Shown here piece by piece: positions 1 through 11,400 of a stretch of DNA of 64,000 nt. The translations under genes were made by a program, and so were the position numbers. The notes below the pieces were generated by a model. It was not told where the DNA came from, ran no database searches, and saw nothing but the letters and a program-made list of their open reading frames with translations. Source of the DNA: Aquila chrysaetos chrysaetos (taxonomy: Eukaryota; Chordata; Aves; Accipitriformes; Accipitridae); contig NC_044027.1 of NCBI RefSeq assembly GCF_900496995.4, positions 13,602,743 through 13,666,742 of the forward strand, written 5' to 3'. The stretch's first letter is position 1; each line of letters begins with the position of its first letter.

Positions 1-124
1 GGGATCGGTCCCCTCCATCCCCTGGAATGCCTGCCCCAGATCTGGCACCCCCCCCCGGGGACACCTCGCTCCCTGACGGGCTTTCTGGCTTTTGATAATT
101 ATTTTTTTCCCTTTCCTCCTCCAG

Positions 125-2375
125 AAAAACTCAAGCACCACAAAATCATCTTCGTGGTGGGTAAGTCTGTGTTGGGGTCCTGTCGCTGGTGGGGTCAAGG
201 CCACGGCCCAACTCTTTCCCCCCCCACCCCTGGGGTGGGGGCTGCGGGGAGCAGCCGGTGCCCGGGGCTGGGGAGCCGGGGCTGGAGGCTGAAACTGTGG
301 GACCTCGGCTGTCCCCAGGCGCTGTGGGGTGGCCGTGGCTCCAGGAGGGCACCTCTGGCTGGGCATGGGGTGGCAGTGTCTGGGGTGATGTGACAAACAC
401 CTGGGGGGTGATGTCCTGAGTGCCAGTGGGGTGGTGATGGCCAGGTACCGATGGGACAGTGATGTCCTGGGTCCTGGATGGGGTGGTGATCTCCTGGGTG
501 TCATCAGGCAGCGAGATGTCCTGGGTGCTGATGGGGTCGTGACAACCTGGGTGCTATTGGGACGGTGACGTCCAGGTGCTGATGGGGTGATGGTGATGTC
601 CTGGGTGCTGATGTGGTGGTGATGCCCTGGATGCCATCAGGGTCGTGGTGCCCACGTGCCAATTGCCAGCAGCCCATGCCACCCCCAAGCACTTGGTGTC
701 CCCCAGCCCACCCCAGGAGCAGCTCTCCCCATCCATCTGGTGCTGGGCTTGGGGATGCCGGCCCCTATCTCACTGGGCTCTGAGGACTCCTGTGGGTCTG
801 TGCTGCCGCTTCCACGTACCCCTCCAGCTCCTTACCCATGGCTTGGGGCATGGCTGGCCCTTGTGTGACTTGCAGGTGGCCCCGGCTCGGGGAAGGGGAC
901 CCAGTGTGAAAAGATCGTGCAGAAATATGGCTACACCCACCTCTCCACGGGGGACCTGCTGCGGGCGGAGGTCAGCTCGGGCTCGGAGCGGGGCAAGAAG
1001 CTGCAGGCCATCATGGAGAAGGGCGAGCTGGTGCCCCTGGTGAGTCCATGCGGCCACTGGCTGCCACACGGCAGGGCATGCAGGCAGGGGTGGCTGTGGG
1101 GACACCAGATACCACCATGACGGTTGGCATGTGGCGTGGGGACACGTCCATCCCTGCCACCCCAGGGGGAGGTTGCAGCAGGGATTGGGGGCTCTGGGTG
1201 CTGGGGGGGGCCGCATTGTCCCACATCAACCCTGGCAGCTCTGTCCCCTCCTCCCCAGGACACGGTGCTGGACATGCTGCGGGACGCCATGGTGGCCAAG
1301 GCAGATGTGTCCAAGGGCTTCCTCATTGACGGCTACCCCCGCGAGGTGAAGCAGGGAGAGGAGTTTGAGAAGAAGGTGAGGGCTCATGCCATGCCATGCC
1401 ATGCCACCCAGCATCCATGCAGAGGGTCTCCATGGTGCCAGCAGCCCAGCCTCCCCATCCCAGCAAAGATCCCAACCCAACAGGGTCTAAACTGGGCACC
1501 GTCCCAGCCAGCAGGTCCCCCTGCCTTGGGGACAGCCTGTGCCCCTGGTGCAGTGGGGGGACATCTCTCCAGGATGTCCTCAGGCTGACAGAGGGTGACC
1601 ACAGGGCTGGCGTGATGGCGATGACAGAGAGCCAGGGCTTGGCCATGGTGTCCCTCTCTTCTTCCACGTGGGTCTCGGGTGTGCCAGTGGCCCCAGACCC
1701 ACGCGGAAGGAGGCAGAGGATGGCATCCATGCTCACCACCACCATCTCCCCAGACAAAACCAGACCCACGTCGGCTCGGCGTGGTGACAGCTGTGTCCCT
1801 TCTGTCCACAGATCGCCCCCCCCAACACTGCTGCTCTACGTGGACGCGGGGAAGGAGACGATGGTGAAACGCCTGCTGAAGCGAGGCGAGACCAGCGGGC
1901 GGGTGGACGACAACGAGGAGACCATCAAGAAGCGTTTGGAGACCTACTACAAGGCCACCGAGCCTGTCATTGCCTTCTACAAGAGCAGAGGCATCGTCCG
2001 CCAGGTAAGCAGGGACGTGGCCAACGCTGGCACCCTCCAGCCCCACGGCTCGGGGCGCACGTGGTCCCAGGGGAGGGGAAGTCGTGGATGGGGGTGATGA
2101 GGGAAGGGGGAAAAACTCAATCCTACCTCGTTTGGGGTGGACTTGACCCTCTGGTTCCCAACACGGAGACCCCCTCCAAGGATGGCCCCACACCCCTTTG
2201 CCCTAAATCAGCCCTGATCTCTATGCCCACGGCCAAAATCCATCCCTGGAAGAGCTCCGCTCGTGCTGTCCCCTCGGGTGAGCCCCCCAGCTAACGCCTC
2301 CGCACCCAGCTCAACGCCGAGGGCTCTGTGGAGGAGGTTTTCCAGCAAGTCTGCTCCCACCTCGACAGCCTGTAG
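125..2375 (+). CDS. AK1: Adenylate kinase 1 (cytosolic AK1), 5'-truncated by window edge
   Basis: Nucleoside monophosphate kinase catalysing ATP + AMP to 2 ADP in the cytosol. Exons seen: 125-160, 876-1039, 1259-1375, 1812-2004, 2310-2375 (stop TAG 2373-2375). The first visible exon opens two bases into a Glu codon, so the ATG exon lies left of the window. In order the protein shows the P-loop [10 protein letters not shown] across the first junction, the AMP-site segment [32 protein letters not shown], and the lid/arginine segment [19 protein letters not shown], ending CSHLDSL. Roughly 190 of the ~194 residues of vertebrate AK1 are covered. All junctions are in phase except inside exon 1812-2004, where a C8 run (1816-1823) needs to be C7 to join KK to [13 protein letters not shown]. 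The identity is certain; the break is probably a sequence error. Confidence 0.96.
390..625 (+). repeat. Degenerate tandem repeat in AK1 intron
   Basis: About seven imperfect copies of a ~30-35 base unit built on GATGTCCTGGGTGCTGATGG / GGGGTGGTGAT. It lies in the AK1 intron between exons 125-160 and 876-1039. Copies differ by substitutions and small indels, so it is an old minisatellite. It is not coding. Confidence 0.6.
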
Positions 2376-2512
2376 CCGAACCCCCAGCCCCGCTCCCCCG
2401 CCCCCGGCGCGCTCCGGCAGAGACAGCGGAAGCGGCTTTATCCTGTTTTCGTGGACAGAGCTGCGGAGGAAATTTCAAGGACATTGTGTTTGGCTCTTTC
2501 CCGTCTCTCCCC

Positions 2513-2518
2513 AGTAAA
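2513..2518 (+). terminator. AK1: Probable AK1 polyadenylation signal (AGTAAA)
   Basis: AGTAAA, a recognised weaker variant of AATAAA, sits 138 bases after the AK1 stop codon. A T/GT-rich stretch follows within 60 bases. No canonical AATAAA occurs nearby on this strand. Confidence 0.55.
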
Positions 2519-2587
2519 GTTCACTTTAATGAGCCCAGACTTTATCTTTTTCTTCTGTCGCAGGAAATGAGTTTTTCTTTCCAGAGA

Positions 2588-2608
2588 TTTTTTTTTTTTT
2601 TTTTTTTT
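2588..2608 (+). repeat. Poly-T tract (T21) downstream of AK1
   Basis: Uninterrupted run of 21 T just after the AK1 3' end. It could be a homopolymer tract or the tail of an antisense-oriented retroposed sequence. No flanking element is recognisable. Confidence 0.7.
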
Positions 2609-5149
2609 CTCCCCTGTCGTCCCCCCCCCAGCCCCTCTGGAGCTGATTAAGGGCAGGAAGCGGGTGTTTATCCCACCGGGGCAGCGGGATGCTGCGCTCG
2701 AAGGAAGGGAGGGAGCATCCCCACTGCTCACCCCAGCTTCCCAATCCACGGCCTGCAAGAAGCCTGCAGCCACGTCCTCCAGCCGGTCCCGCTTGCCCCA
2801 GTCCCGTCCCGCTTGCTGAACCCCCTTGTGCTCTGGGTGTGTGTCCCTGGAGACGCGGGCAGCATCTGAGCCGTATCCCGCACATGCATCCCTTCCCTCC
2901 GGCTCTCCCGTGGGCTGCCCGGGCCTGGGGGTGGCCGGATTCAGACCCCACAGTGGGCCCAGCCATGCTGGGATGGATTTCCACCACTTTCCTGCCTTGG
3001 CATTTCCTTGTTTCTTTTGGCTGTCGGGGTTTTTTGGGGTGCGTGGTGGCTGCGATGTGGTGTTTCGGGGTGGCACAACACCCTGGAGCGGGGTGCTCCC
3101 TGCCCCGCTGCAACTGGGCACCTGCTGGCGTCGGTGCCACCTCTCAGCCCAGGATGCAGCCCTGTCCCCGGGGGCTAAGGGACTCGCTGGGGACACCCAG
3201 CTAAGCCTGGCCACAAGGCTGGGTGTCCTCGTGGGTAGAGGACAGGGTGGGGTTCCTCATGGGGGGGGTGAGTTGCAGGCCCCCCCCCCAGACAGGCAGT
3301 TGGGGTGCTGGTGTGGGGGAAGGGGATACGGGGGCTCCCCAGCATCCGCAGAGCTGCCCAGGCACGATGCCACGGCAGAGGGGCTGCAGCAGGGCTGGGG
3401 TTCACCCAGCCATAGCAAGGGCAGGAGGCAGCAGAGCTGCAACCCCGGCAGGGCCCCCCACCACTCACTTTTGGGCTGCTGGGAGCCGGGCACAGAGCCA
3501 GGGGGCTGAGGGGCCGAGGGGGGGGGCTGGCAGCACCGGGGGCAGCTGAGGTCGCAGGGCCGGAGCAGAGGAAGGAAGCGAGTGGGAAAAAAACAAAAAT
3601 CCCCAAGAAGAAAACCCAAACCCGCCAGGCTCCGACATCAGCCCTGTGCCCGGGGAGCAAAGGAGCTACCGGCAGAGCTCGGGGCGCTGCGGGGAGGCAG
3701 CCGTGTGGCCGGGCAGGAAGGATGCGGCCATCGGACCGGGGCTGGGGTGCTGCCAGCACAGTTGAGCCGGGGCTGGGGTCAGCGGGCGCTTGCCTCGTGC
3801 TGACGGGGACGAGGGGACAGGGGGGATGGGTGATTTGGGATGCTACAACCTAAAGCCGGGGAGCGGGGTGACCCGCCTCCCTTGTGCCTCCGTTCCTCTT
3901 TGGGTGTGCTGTGAGCGTGCCTCAGTTTCCCCAGGTGGTGAGCAGAGTGGTGGGGCTGGGAGGGGGGGACCCTGCAGTGCCCAGCAGACCTGGGCACCCT
4001 GCCCTCCTCCCCAGCATGGCTCCTGGCTGCTTGGTTGATGGGTTTTTAGATTCTTTTCCTCTGGCTGGAAAGCCCGAGGCCTCCCCCATAAGTTGGGGGG
4101 GGGGAAGATGCTGTGCTGGGGCTGAGCTGGGTGCACCGGGCTGCATGTGCAGCCACCCCGCAGCCGCAGCCTGTCACCCTGCAGCCACCGCCATCCCGGG
4201 GTCCGTCACCGAGGGCCTCCTGCGCATCGCCCTGCAGTGTCACCGCGGGGATTGGGGTGCGGGAGGGCCGGGGGTGCCCGTGCCTGGTCCTGGTCCCCAT
4301 CCCTGTCCCCATCCCCGGCTGAGCACCCATCCCCACGGTCCCCAGGAGATGGCAGTGCTCTGTCATGGGAGATGTCCTCTGCTCGCCCCAGGGTCACAGA
4401 CATCTCCAGGGACATCCTGGCTGGTGTGGACAGGCATCACTGGCTTCCCTGGCAGGTCCCCACGGCGTCCCCCTGCCCGTGGCCGTGGGTCGGGATGGAG
4501 ACAAGCCCCGGGGGCCTGGCCCACCCCTGGCACGGCGTTCCTGGCTCCCAGCCTCCCCGTTAGCTCTCACCTCGGGCGGCAGCCGCTGGCACATGCGGGA
4601 GGCATAGGGCAGGGGTGCAGAAGTGGCTCCCTGGGTGCCCCCAGCCACCCACCTCAGTGGTGCTTCGCTTCGCTGTGACCCCCCTGCCCCAGGGGACCTC
4701 TCCCCCCCCCGCCAAACCCACCTGCCAGGCAGGGATGTCCAGGCCATCCCCTGCTGCGGCCTGGCCACAGGGTACAGGCAAGGCAGGCAGCAGCGCTGTG
4801 GGACCCTCCATCCGCCCCACAGCCCCAGGGTGGGCATCCAGGGCCGTGGGACAGTCACCGGCCTGGGACACGGTGACCCTGCTGGGGTGCTGGCTGGGGG
4901 CAGCGTGGGCTGAACGTCGGGGTGCCGTGGGGCAGCTCCCGTCCCCATTGCCGTGGGGCAGCCCCCTCCTCACCGTGCAGGTCGGGCTGTGCTGCAGCAG
5001 TGTGTGTGGGGGGGGGTATTTTGGCGGGTGCACCCCACCCGAACCCCTGTGTCCCACCCCTCCGCTCACCAATGCCAGCCCGGGGGGGGTCCCAGGGGAT
5101 ACCCACCCCCGGTACCAGTGCCCCCTCTCCCCCCCCACTCCGGTGCTCA
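2609..5149. other. AK1-ENG intergenic region, no gene recognised
   Basis: GC-rich, low-complexity sequence with many G and C runs. Long open frames here, for example + 3884-4678 and the left part of + 4615-6108, have proline/glycine/alanine-rich compositions and no recognisable domain, and they reflect scarcity of stop codons at high GC. I see no RNA gene or transposon. Confidence 0.6.
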
Positions 5150-5492
5150 GGGCGCTTCCACCGCACTCCGGTGGTGACGCCCCGCACCGCGCTCTGGGGA
5201 AACTGAGGCACGCCGCCTCCCGGGGGGGGGTCGTGGTGGTGTCCCTCCTCTTCCCCCCCCCCCCCCCCGCCCCCCCCCCCCCCCCCCCCGGCACTGCCCG
5301 CCGCCCCCCCCCCCCCCCCACCCCCCCTCCTCCTCCGGCCCAGCGGCATTTTCCTGCCCCCGCGCCGCCCGCGGACCCTCCTCCTCCTCCTCCTCCTCCT
5401 CCTCCTCCTCCGCCGAAGGGAGTCGGTTTCCTGCCGCCTCCGCCGCCGCCCGGCACTCGGCGCTGGCTCCCGGGGAGCGGCCGCAGGCGGAC
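5150..5492 (+). promoter_or_regulatory. ENG: ENG promoter / 5'UTR CpG island with extreme C runs
   Basis: CpG-rich sequence directly upstream of the ENG ATG, without a TATA box. It contains C16 (5253-5268), C20 (5270-5289) and C16 (5304-5319), so the minus strand has many runs of G and high G-quadruplex potential. A (CTC)n tract follows at 5378-5411. The TSS is not determinable from sequence. Confidence 0.65.
5378..5411 (+). repeat. (CTC)n microsatellite in ENG 5' region
   Basis: About eleven consecutive CTC triplets, 81 bases before the ENG start codon. It is probably within the 5'UTR or core promoter and is a likely length polymorphism. Confidence 0.85.
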
Positions 5493-8400
5493 ATGGCCCC
5501 CCGCGCTGCCCCGCTCCTGCCGCTGCTGCTGGCTCTGCTCGGCCGCCCGGGTGAGTGGGGCTGGGGGTTCGGGGGGGGGGGGGGGGGGGCACACCGGGAT
5601 GGGATCCCTGGATGGGATCCATGGGACGGCGGCGGTGGCGGGACCCACCGGTGACTCCGGGCTGGATGGAGTCCAGGTCCCCGGGGGGGGGTGGCCGAAG
5701 GGGTCCCGGCTGTGCCGGTGCGGGCAGTGTCACCCCCCCCCGGGAACCTCCCGGGAGAGAAGGTTTTTGGGAGGGGGACAGCCCCGGGGGTGCGGAGGGA
5801 CAAACCTCCCCCCAACCCCGGGGGGGGACACACTATGCGGCCCTGGTGCTCCCCGGGACCCCCGAAATCCAGGCTGCGTCACTGGGGCTCGGGAGGTGTC
5901 GAAGGCGCCGTTGCTGTGCCCCGGCCGAGGCAATGGCACCCCGGGGCTCTGGGGTGGCTTCTGTGGCCTCCCGGCACTGCGGGGTGTGTGCGTCGACCGG
6001 GAGCCGGGGCCAAGGAATGGGGAAAAACCCTGTAAAGTCCTGCGTGGGCCATGGGGACAGAGCTGGGGGTTCATTTGCCCCCGGAGCATTCGGGCAGAGA
6101 AGCACTAAAGTCACCCCGAGGTCCCTGCGAAGCCACAGGGCAAATTTCAAGGGGCAACGTGCCGGGGGACACCCATGCTGAATGGAGGGCAGGGGGCTGG
6201 GGGACCCCGGGGTGCGACCCACCGGCAGAGGAAAAGGGAACTGGGAAGGCAGCAGGAGGCCGGGGCCAGCAGCACTGCCTGTCCTGGCTGGGTCGGTCCC
6301 TCCCGGCCACCGCGGGGGCCAGCGCCGGTGGGTGCTGCCAGGCTCGGCACCCCCTCCCTGCCTACTGTCACCCCCTGGTCACTGCCTGGTAGCTGCGCCA
6401 GGCAGTCCCTGTCCGGTGAGGCTGTGCCGTATGGGCCATGTCCCCCGTAGCTGTGCCGTACAGTCCCCATCCTACTACCGTAAGTTCTGCGTCCTCCGTA
6501 ACTGTGCGGTACAGTCCCCATCCTTTAGCTGTGCCATATGGTCCGCGTCCTCTGTAGCTGTGCCGTACAGTCCCTGTCCTATGGCTGTGCCATGCGGTCC
6601 CCGTCCTGCATATATGTGCAATAAGGTCCGTGTTCTCCGTAGGTGTGCGATACAGTCCCCATCCTATGGCTGTGCCATATGGTCCACGTCCTATGTAGTT
6701 GTGCCATAGAGGCCCTGTCCTCCCTATCTGTGATGTATAGTCCCTATACCACGTAGCTGTGCCATCTGGTCCCCATCCTACACCACTGTGCAATGTCACC
6801 TCTGTTCTACGTAGCTGTGCCATACAGTCCGTGTCCTTTGTATTTGTCCCATACAGCCTCCGTCCTATAGGGCTGTGCCATACAGTCCCTGCACTAACAC
6901 GGCTGTGCTATATGGGCTGAGTCCTAAGTAGCTATGCCATATGGTCCCTGTCCTATTTAGCTGGGGTATATGGTCCCCATGCTACGTAGTTGTGCTATAC
7001 AGTCCCCAGCCTCCCTAGCTATTGCATACTGTCCCTGTCCTATGTAGCTGTCTAATGCAGTCCTTCTCCTAACTGTTCTATATGGTCCCTAGCCTGTGTA
7101 GCTGTGCCATAGTTCCTGTCCTATGTAACTGCAATGCAGTCCCTGTCCTACGTAACTGAGCTATATAGTCCCTGTCGTATGGTCCCTGTCCTGTGTAACT
7201 CCACCATATAGACCATGTCCTATTCATCTGTGCCGTACCATCCCAAACTTATGTAGCTGTGCTATATGGTCCCCATCCTATGTGACTGTGCCATATCGTC
7301 CCTGCCCTATGTAGCTATGCCATATGGTCCCTGTCCTGCGTAGCTGTGCCACATATGCCACGTCCTGTCCGGCTGCTGCCTCTCTCCAGCAGGGATCCAC
7401 GGGACTGGGGGTGTCCACAGCGGGTGCGGTGCTGGGGGTGCCCACGGCGGGCGCAGTGTCGCAGGGCCTCATGGACACAGCAGGTTTCCAGAGGCGGGGG
7501 ACTGGTGCTGCTCCCCACGGGGTGAGCACGGCGCTGGGTCGACCCTTTCTGTCCGCAGGGAGAGGCTGCCCAGTGCCTGGCTGACTTAGAGAGGGGCAGG
7601 AATGACATGACCTGCATCAGTCCCAAAGCCTGGTCCCATCTGCCCTGTCATCAGAGCCCTGATGCCACCTCTGCACGGTCCAACAGCCAGCGGTGGCTCG
7701 GAAGGTGACAACACCCCCTCAAGTTTGCAGTGCGGGGTCCATCCCCATTCCTGACCCGGGCTGAGACCGGCCAGCTTGTTACACAAATGCCGAGGCGGCA
7801 CAGCCGGATGCCGGGATGCCAGAGCGGCGCTGCCCGTCCCACGGGGCATCCTGCGCTGCCAGAGCCACCCTGGCTCCGCACCCCCCAGCCCGGCACCCCT
7901 GGGCGTTGCTGTCTGCCCAGGGCCTTTGATCTGCTCCCAAAACCCCAGGAATCGCCCCCCCCCCGGTCCCTGACCCGCGGGGGAGCTGCGGTGGGACCGT
8001 CCCCGCTCTCTGGTCTTGGCTGCGCCGGAGCAAGGGAGAGGGCGGGCGGCTGGAAAAACATAAAGTGGATTTTCTTTCTTTCTTCCTTTTTATTTTTTTT
8101 TCCCTTTCCTGGAGTACAAAAATAACAGTGCCCTTATCTGATCGCCCCGGGCGCCCAGCTGAGCCCCCTTATCTGATCCTGACATAATGCTGGAGCCCGC
8201 TGCCTCCAGGGACTGACGGTGCCCGGCTGGCACCGCTGCCCTGCATCGCCCGTGCCGGCATCCCTGCCCTGCGCAGGGGGCGAGCTCAGCCTCGGCCCTA
8301 CCCGACCTCCCCGCGGGATGCTGCCAGAGGTGTGATGAGCTGCCCGTCCTCTGCCCAGCAATGCCAGGGGCCTCCCGTGGCTGTGCCCGGTGCCGTCGGG

Positions 8401-11400
8401 GCAGGAGCAGAGGGGAAGAGGGACGCAGCCTGCGGCGCCCAGATAAGCGGCTGTTTATCTCTTCCTCCCGATGCTGCCGGCCGCACGGCCGCCACGCTGG
8501 GGGGAGGAAGCGCTGGACAATAGGTGGGCCCGTGGCAGCGTCACCGGGGGGGGGGGGGAGGTCTGCGCCGTGACCCTGCCGCCACGGCCGCGCCACCTCG
8601 ATGGCGAGACATGGGCCGGGGGTGCCGTGATGGGCACGACGTGGCGCGAGTGGCCCTTTGCCGGCTGCCGCATCCCAAAGCCTCGACAACCCGGAGCATC
8701 ACGCCCTCCAGCCCCGGTCCCTGCGGGGGCGGCTCGGTGGCCCTGGCGCGGGGTCCAGTCACCTCCCGGCGCGGTGGCTGGAGCCCCCAGGGATGGGAAA
8801 GGATGGGATGGGAAGGGACGGAGCTCAGTGGTCACCTCCAAAGCAAACACAGCATCCCAGGCGCCGTCTCCCCATGGGAAGCCCCCAGCTGTGGCCGCGG
8901 GGCTTCACGCTGCCCACCCCCCTCCAAGGGGGCACCCATAGGTGCAAGTGGGTCCCTAGGACACCTCCCGGCACAGGGGCCAGCTCGAGGACAGCCCGGC
9001 CACGGCAGGGCCGCCTGGGGCAGGGGAAATGGCCGAGGCAAATGGGGATTTACAGGATCAGGCTTTCAAACGCGCTCAGGATTTCCCTTGGCAGCCGCCC
9101 ACCAGCCCTGCTCGCTCGCGCGCCGTGCGGGGGGTTCGGGATGGGGCAAAGCTCACGCCTCGGCGCCTGCGGAGGATGAGCTTTACGGCCATTTCCATAC
9201 CTGAGCTTCCCGCTTTCCTGCGGCATAGGGGATGCGGGGGGGGGCTTCCGCCACCGCCCGAGCGTTCGGGGCAGCTGGGCGCGAGTTTTGGCACGCGGCA
9301 GCGCCGAGCGGGGACAGCGGATTTTTCCAGCCCGGATCCGAGGGTCATTAACGTGATTGCTGGCAGCGGCAGACGAGCCCTGAGCAAACACATAGCAGAT
9401 GGTCCCGCAGGCACTGCGCCGGCAATGGGGCCGTGGTGACGCCGTGCCGGGGGCAGGGGGACAGGGCCGGGGCCGGCGTTTGCAACGCAGCCCCCTCCCA
9501 CATCACGTCCCCTCCGTGTCCTGTCACCCCACATCTGCATGGTGGGGACTGACCGTCTCTTGTTTTCCTCCCAGACCCCGGGAGAGCCGAGGGCTGCGAC
9601 CTGCAGCCGGTGACGGCGGAGCCGCCCATCGCCCTGTCCTATGCCACCAGCACGGTGCCACGGGGCTGTGTCAGCAGCAGCTCCATAGGCAACAGCCATG
9701 AAGTCCACATCCTCAGAGTCGAGTGGTCCAAGGTGAGCGAGCGGGGTCCCGGTGCATCACCCCGGCACTGTCACTCCGGCACTGTCCGCGCCGGGCAGGG
9801 TGTCCCGGCAGTTGAAACTGTTTCCTCTGACTAAGGCACAGCAAGAGGACCTGGATTAACTTCTTCACCAAGCTGCTTCTCCCAGCGCAGCCACGGGCAT
9901 CTCTGGCCCTAACAGTCTTTAGAGGCAACTTTTCTAGCAGCCCATGCTGCCGGGACCGTCTCTGCGCTGGATGTCCCAGGAACCCCTGTTTCCCTGGGGA
10001 GGGGGCCTGGTCCCAGCTTGGGAGCAGGGCAGAGCCCCGGGCGCCCAATGGGGACCACACCGGAGAGGGAGGGATGGAGAGAGAGATGGATGGAGGGATG
10101 GAGTAGGGATAGAGGGATGGAGGGAGGCACATCACTTGAAGGCAGCCGAGCGAGCGGAAACCTGGTCGCCAGCATTTGCACAGCCTGCTGAGGAGCGATA
10201 ACCACGCTGTGGGTGCCCCAGGCAGCTTTCAGGCGAGGACGAGCGCAGAGCAGCAGCAGGGCTGGGGCTGCATCCCTGGGTGGCACCGGTACTGGTTGGC
10301 ACTGGTGGGTGGGTTTAGAATAGAATAGAACAGAACAGAATAGAATAAAATCATCTAGGTTGGAAAAGACCTTCAAGATCATCGAGTCCAACCATCAACC
10401 ATGCCCACTTTGCACTGGTGCATGGATTTGCACCAGCACCTGAGTTTGCACCGGCATGTGGGTTTGCACAGCTGCTCTGCAGCATGGCCCAGCAACCCTC
10501 GTGCTATCTGGGCCCCAGCAAACCCAGCATTCGATTTTGGCCCAGCCCTGGGCCACCCGGCGCCACGCTCCCCCCTCCCCGCCGCCTCCTGGCTCTCCCA
10601 GTTCTGCTTTTCAGGGGGAGGCAGGAGCTGGGCCAGGAGCCGCTGGGGCGGGTGCGTTTTGCAAGGGCCCCTCTGTCCCAGCTTAGTGTGACGTGGCCCT
10701 GGCACCCAGGCTCGTGAATAAGCGCCGGGGCCGGGGGTGCCCCGGGGTTGTCACCGGCGGCAGTGGGGGACACGCGCTGATGTCACGGCTGCGGCACCGA
10801 GCCCTGCGGCGCACGGGGGGAGCCAGGCAGGGACGCGGCTCCACTCACAGAAGAATTACTGGAAGCCGCTTTCTATAAGCAGATCCCCACGATGAAAAAA
10901 AAAAAAAAAGAAAAAAAGAAAAAGAAAAAAATAACCTGAAAGGCGGCGGCGGGGCAGTAGCAAGGCTCCCGCCGCTCGCGCAGCTGAACAATGGAGCGCC
11001 GCAAAACACGCGGCAGGAAAAAAAGCCACCGGCTCCTCCCCGACGCCCGGGGCCACCCGGGGACCCCGGCCACCCACGCTCGCCACAGGGCCACAGCCAG
11101 GCCAGGATGCCCACAGCCCCATCCCGCCGGCCCAGTGCCCGGCACTGGCAGCAGCCTCCACCCCGCTGGTCCCCGGCTGGTTTTCCCTGCTTGCTGCCTG
11201 GCTCAGCACTTTGTGAGCGGTGATTCAGGCAGCAGTTGCCAAACTTAGCGCCTGGTGTTTTGGCTTCCCCATCCGGATTTCTGGCTGGAGGCCACCGGGC
11301 AGTGTCGGCCACGGAGAGCGGTGCTTACCACTGCTGTGCCCCCAGCATCCCTCTGTACCGGTATGGCTGGTCCCAAGCCTGGAGCGGCTGCATGGTGCTG

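Noticed and set aside
4560-5733. Long minus-strand Gly-rich frames opposite the ENG promoter
   Set aside because: Gly, Arg or Glu runs are simply the C-runs and CTC repeat translated on the other strand.
4615-6108. 497-aa plus-strand open frame around the ENG start
   Set aside because: It crosses the poly-C and CTC tracts, is Pro-rich with no domain, and the true ENG exon 1 lies in it in a different context. It is a product of stop-poor GC-rich DNA.
6391-7371. CRISPR-like array in ENG intron 1
   Set aside because: Units are contiguous and diverged with no unique spacers. It is a eukaryotic minisatellite in an intron.
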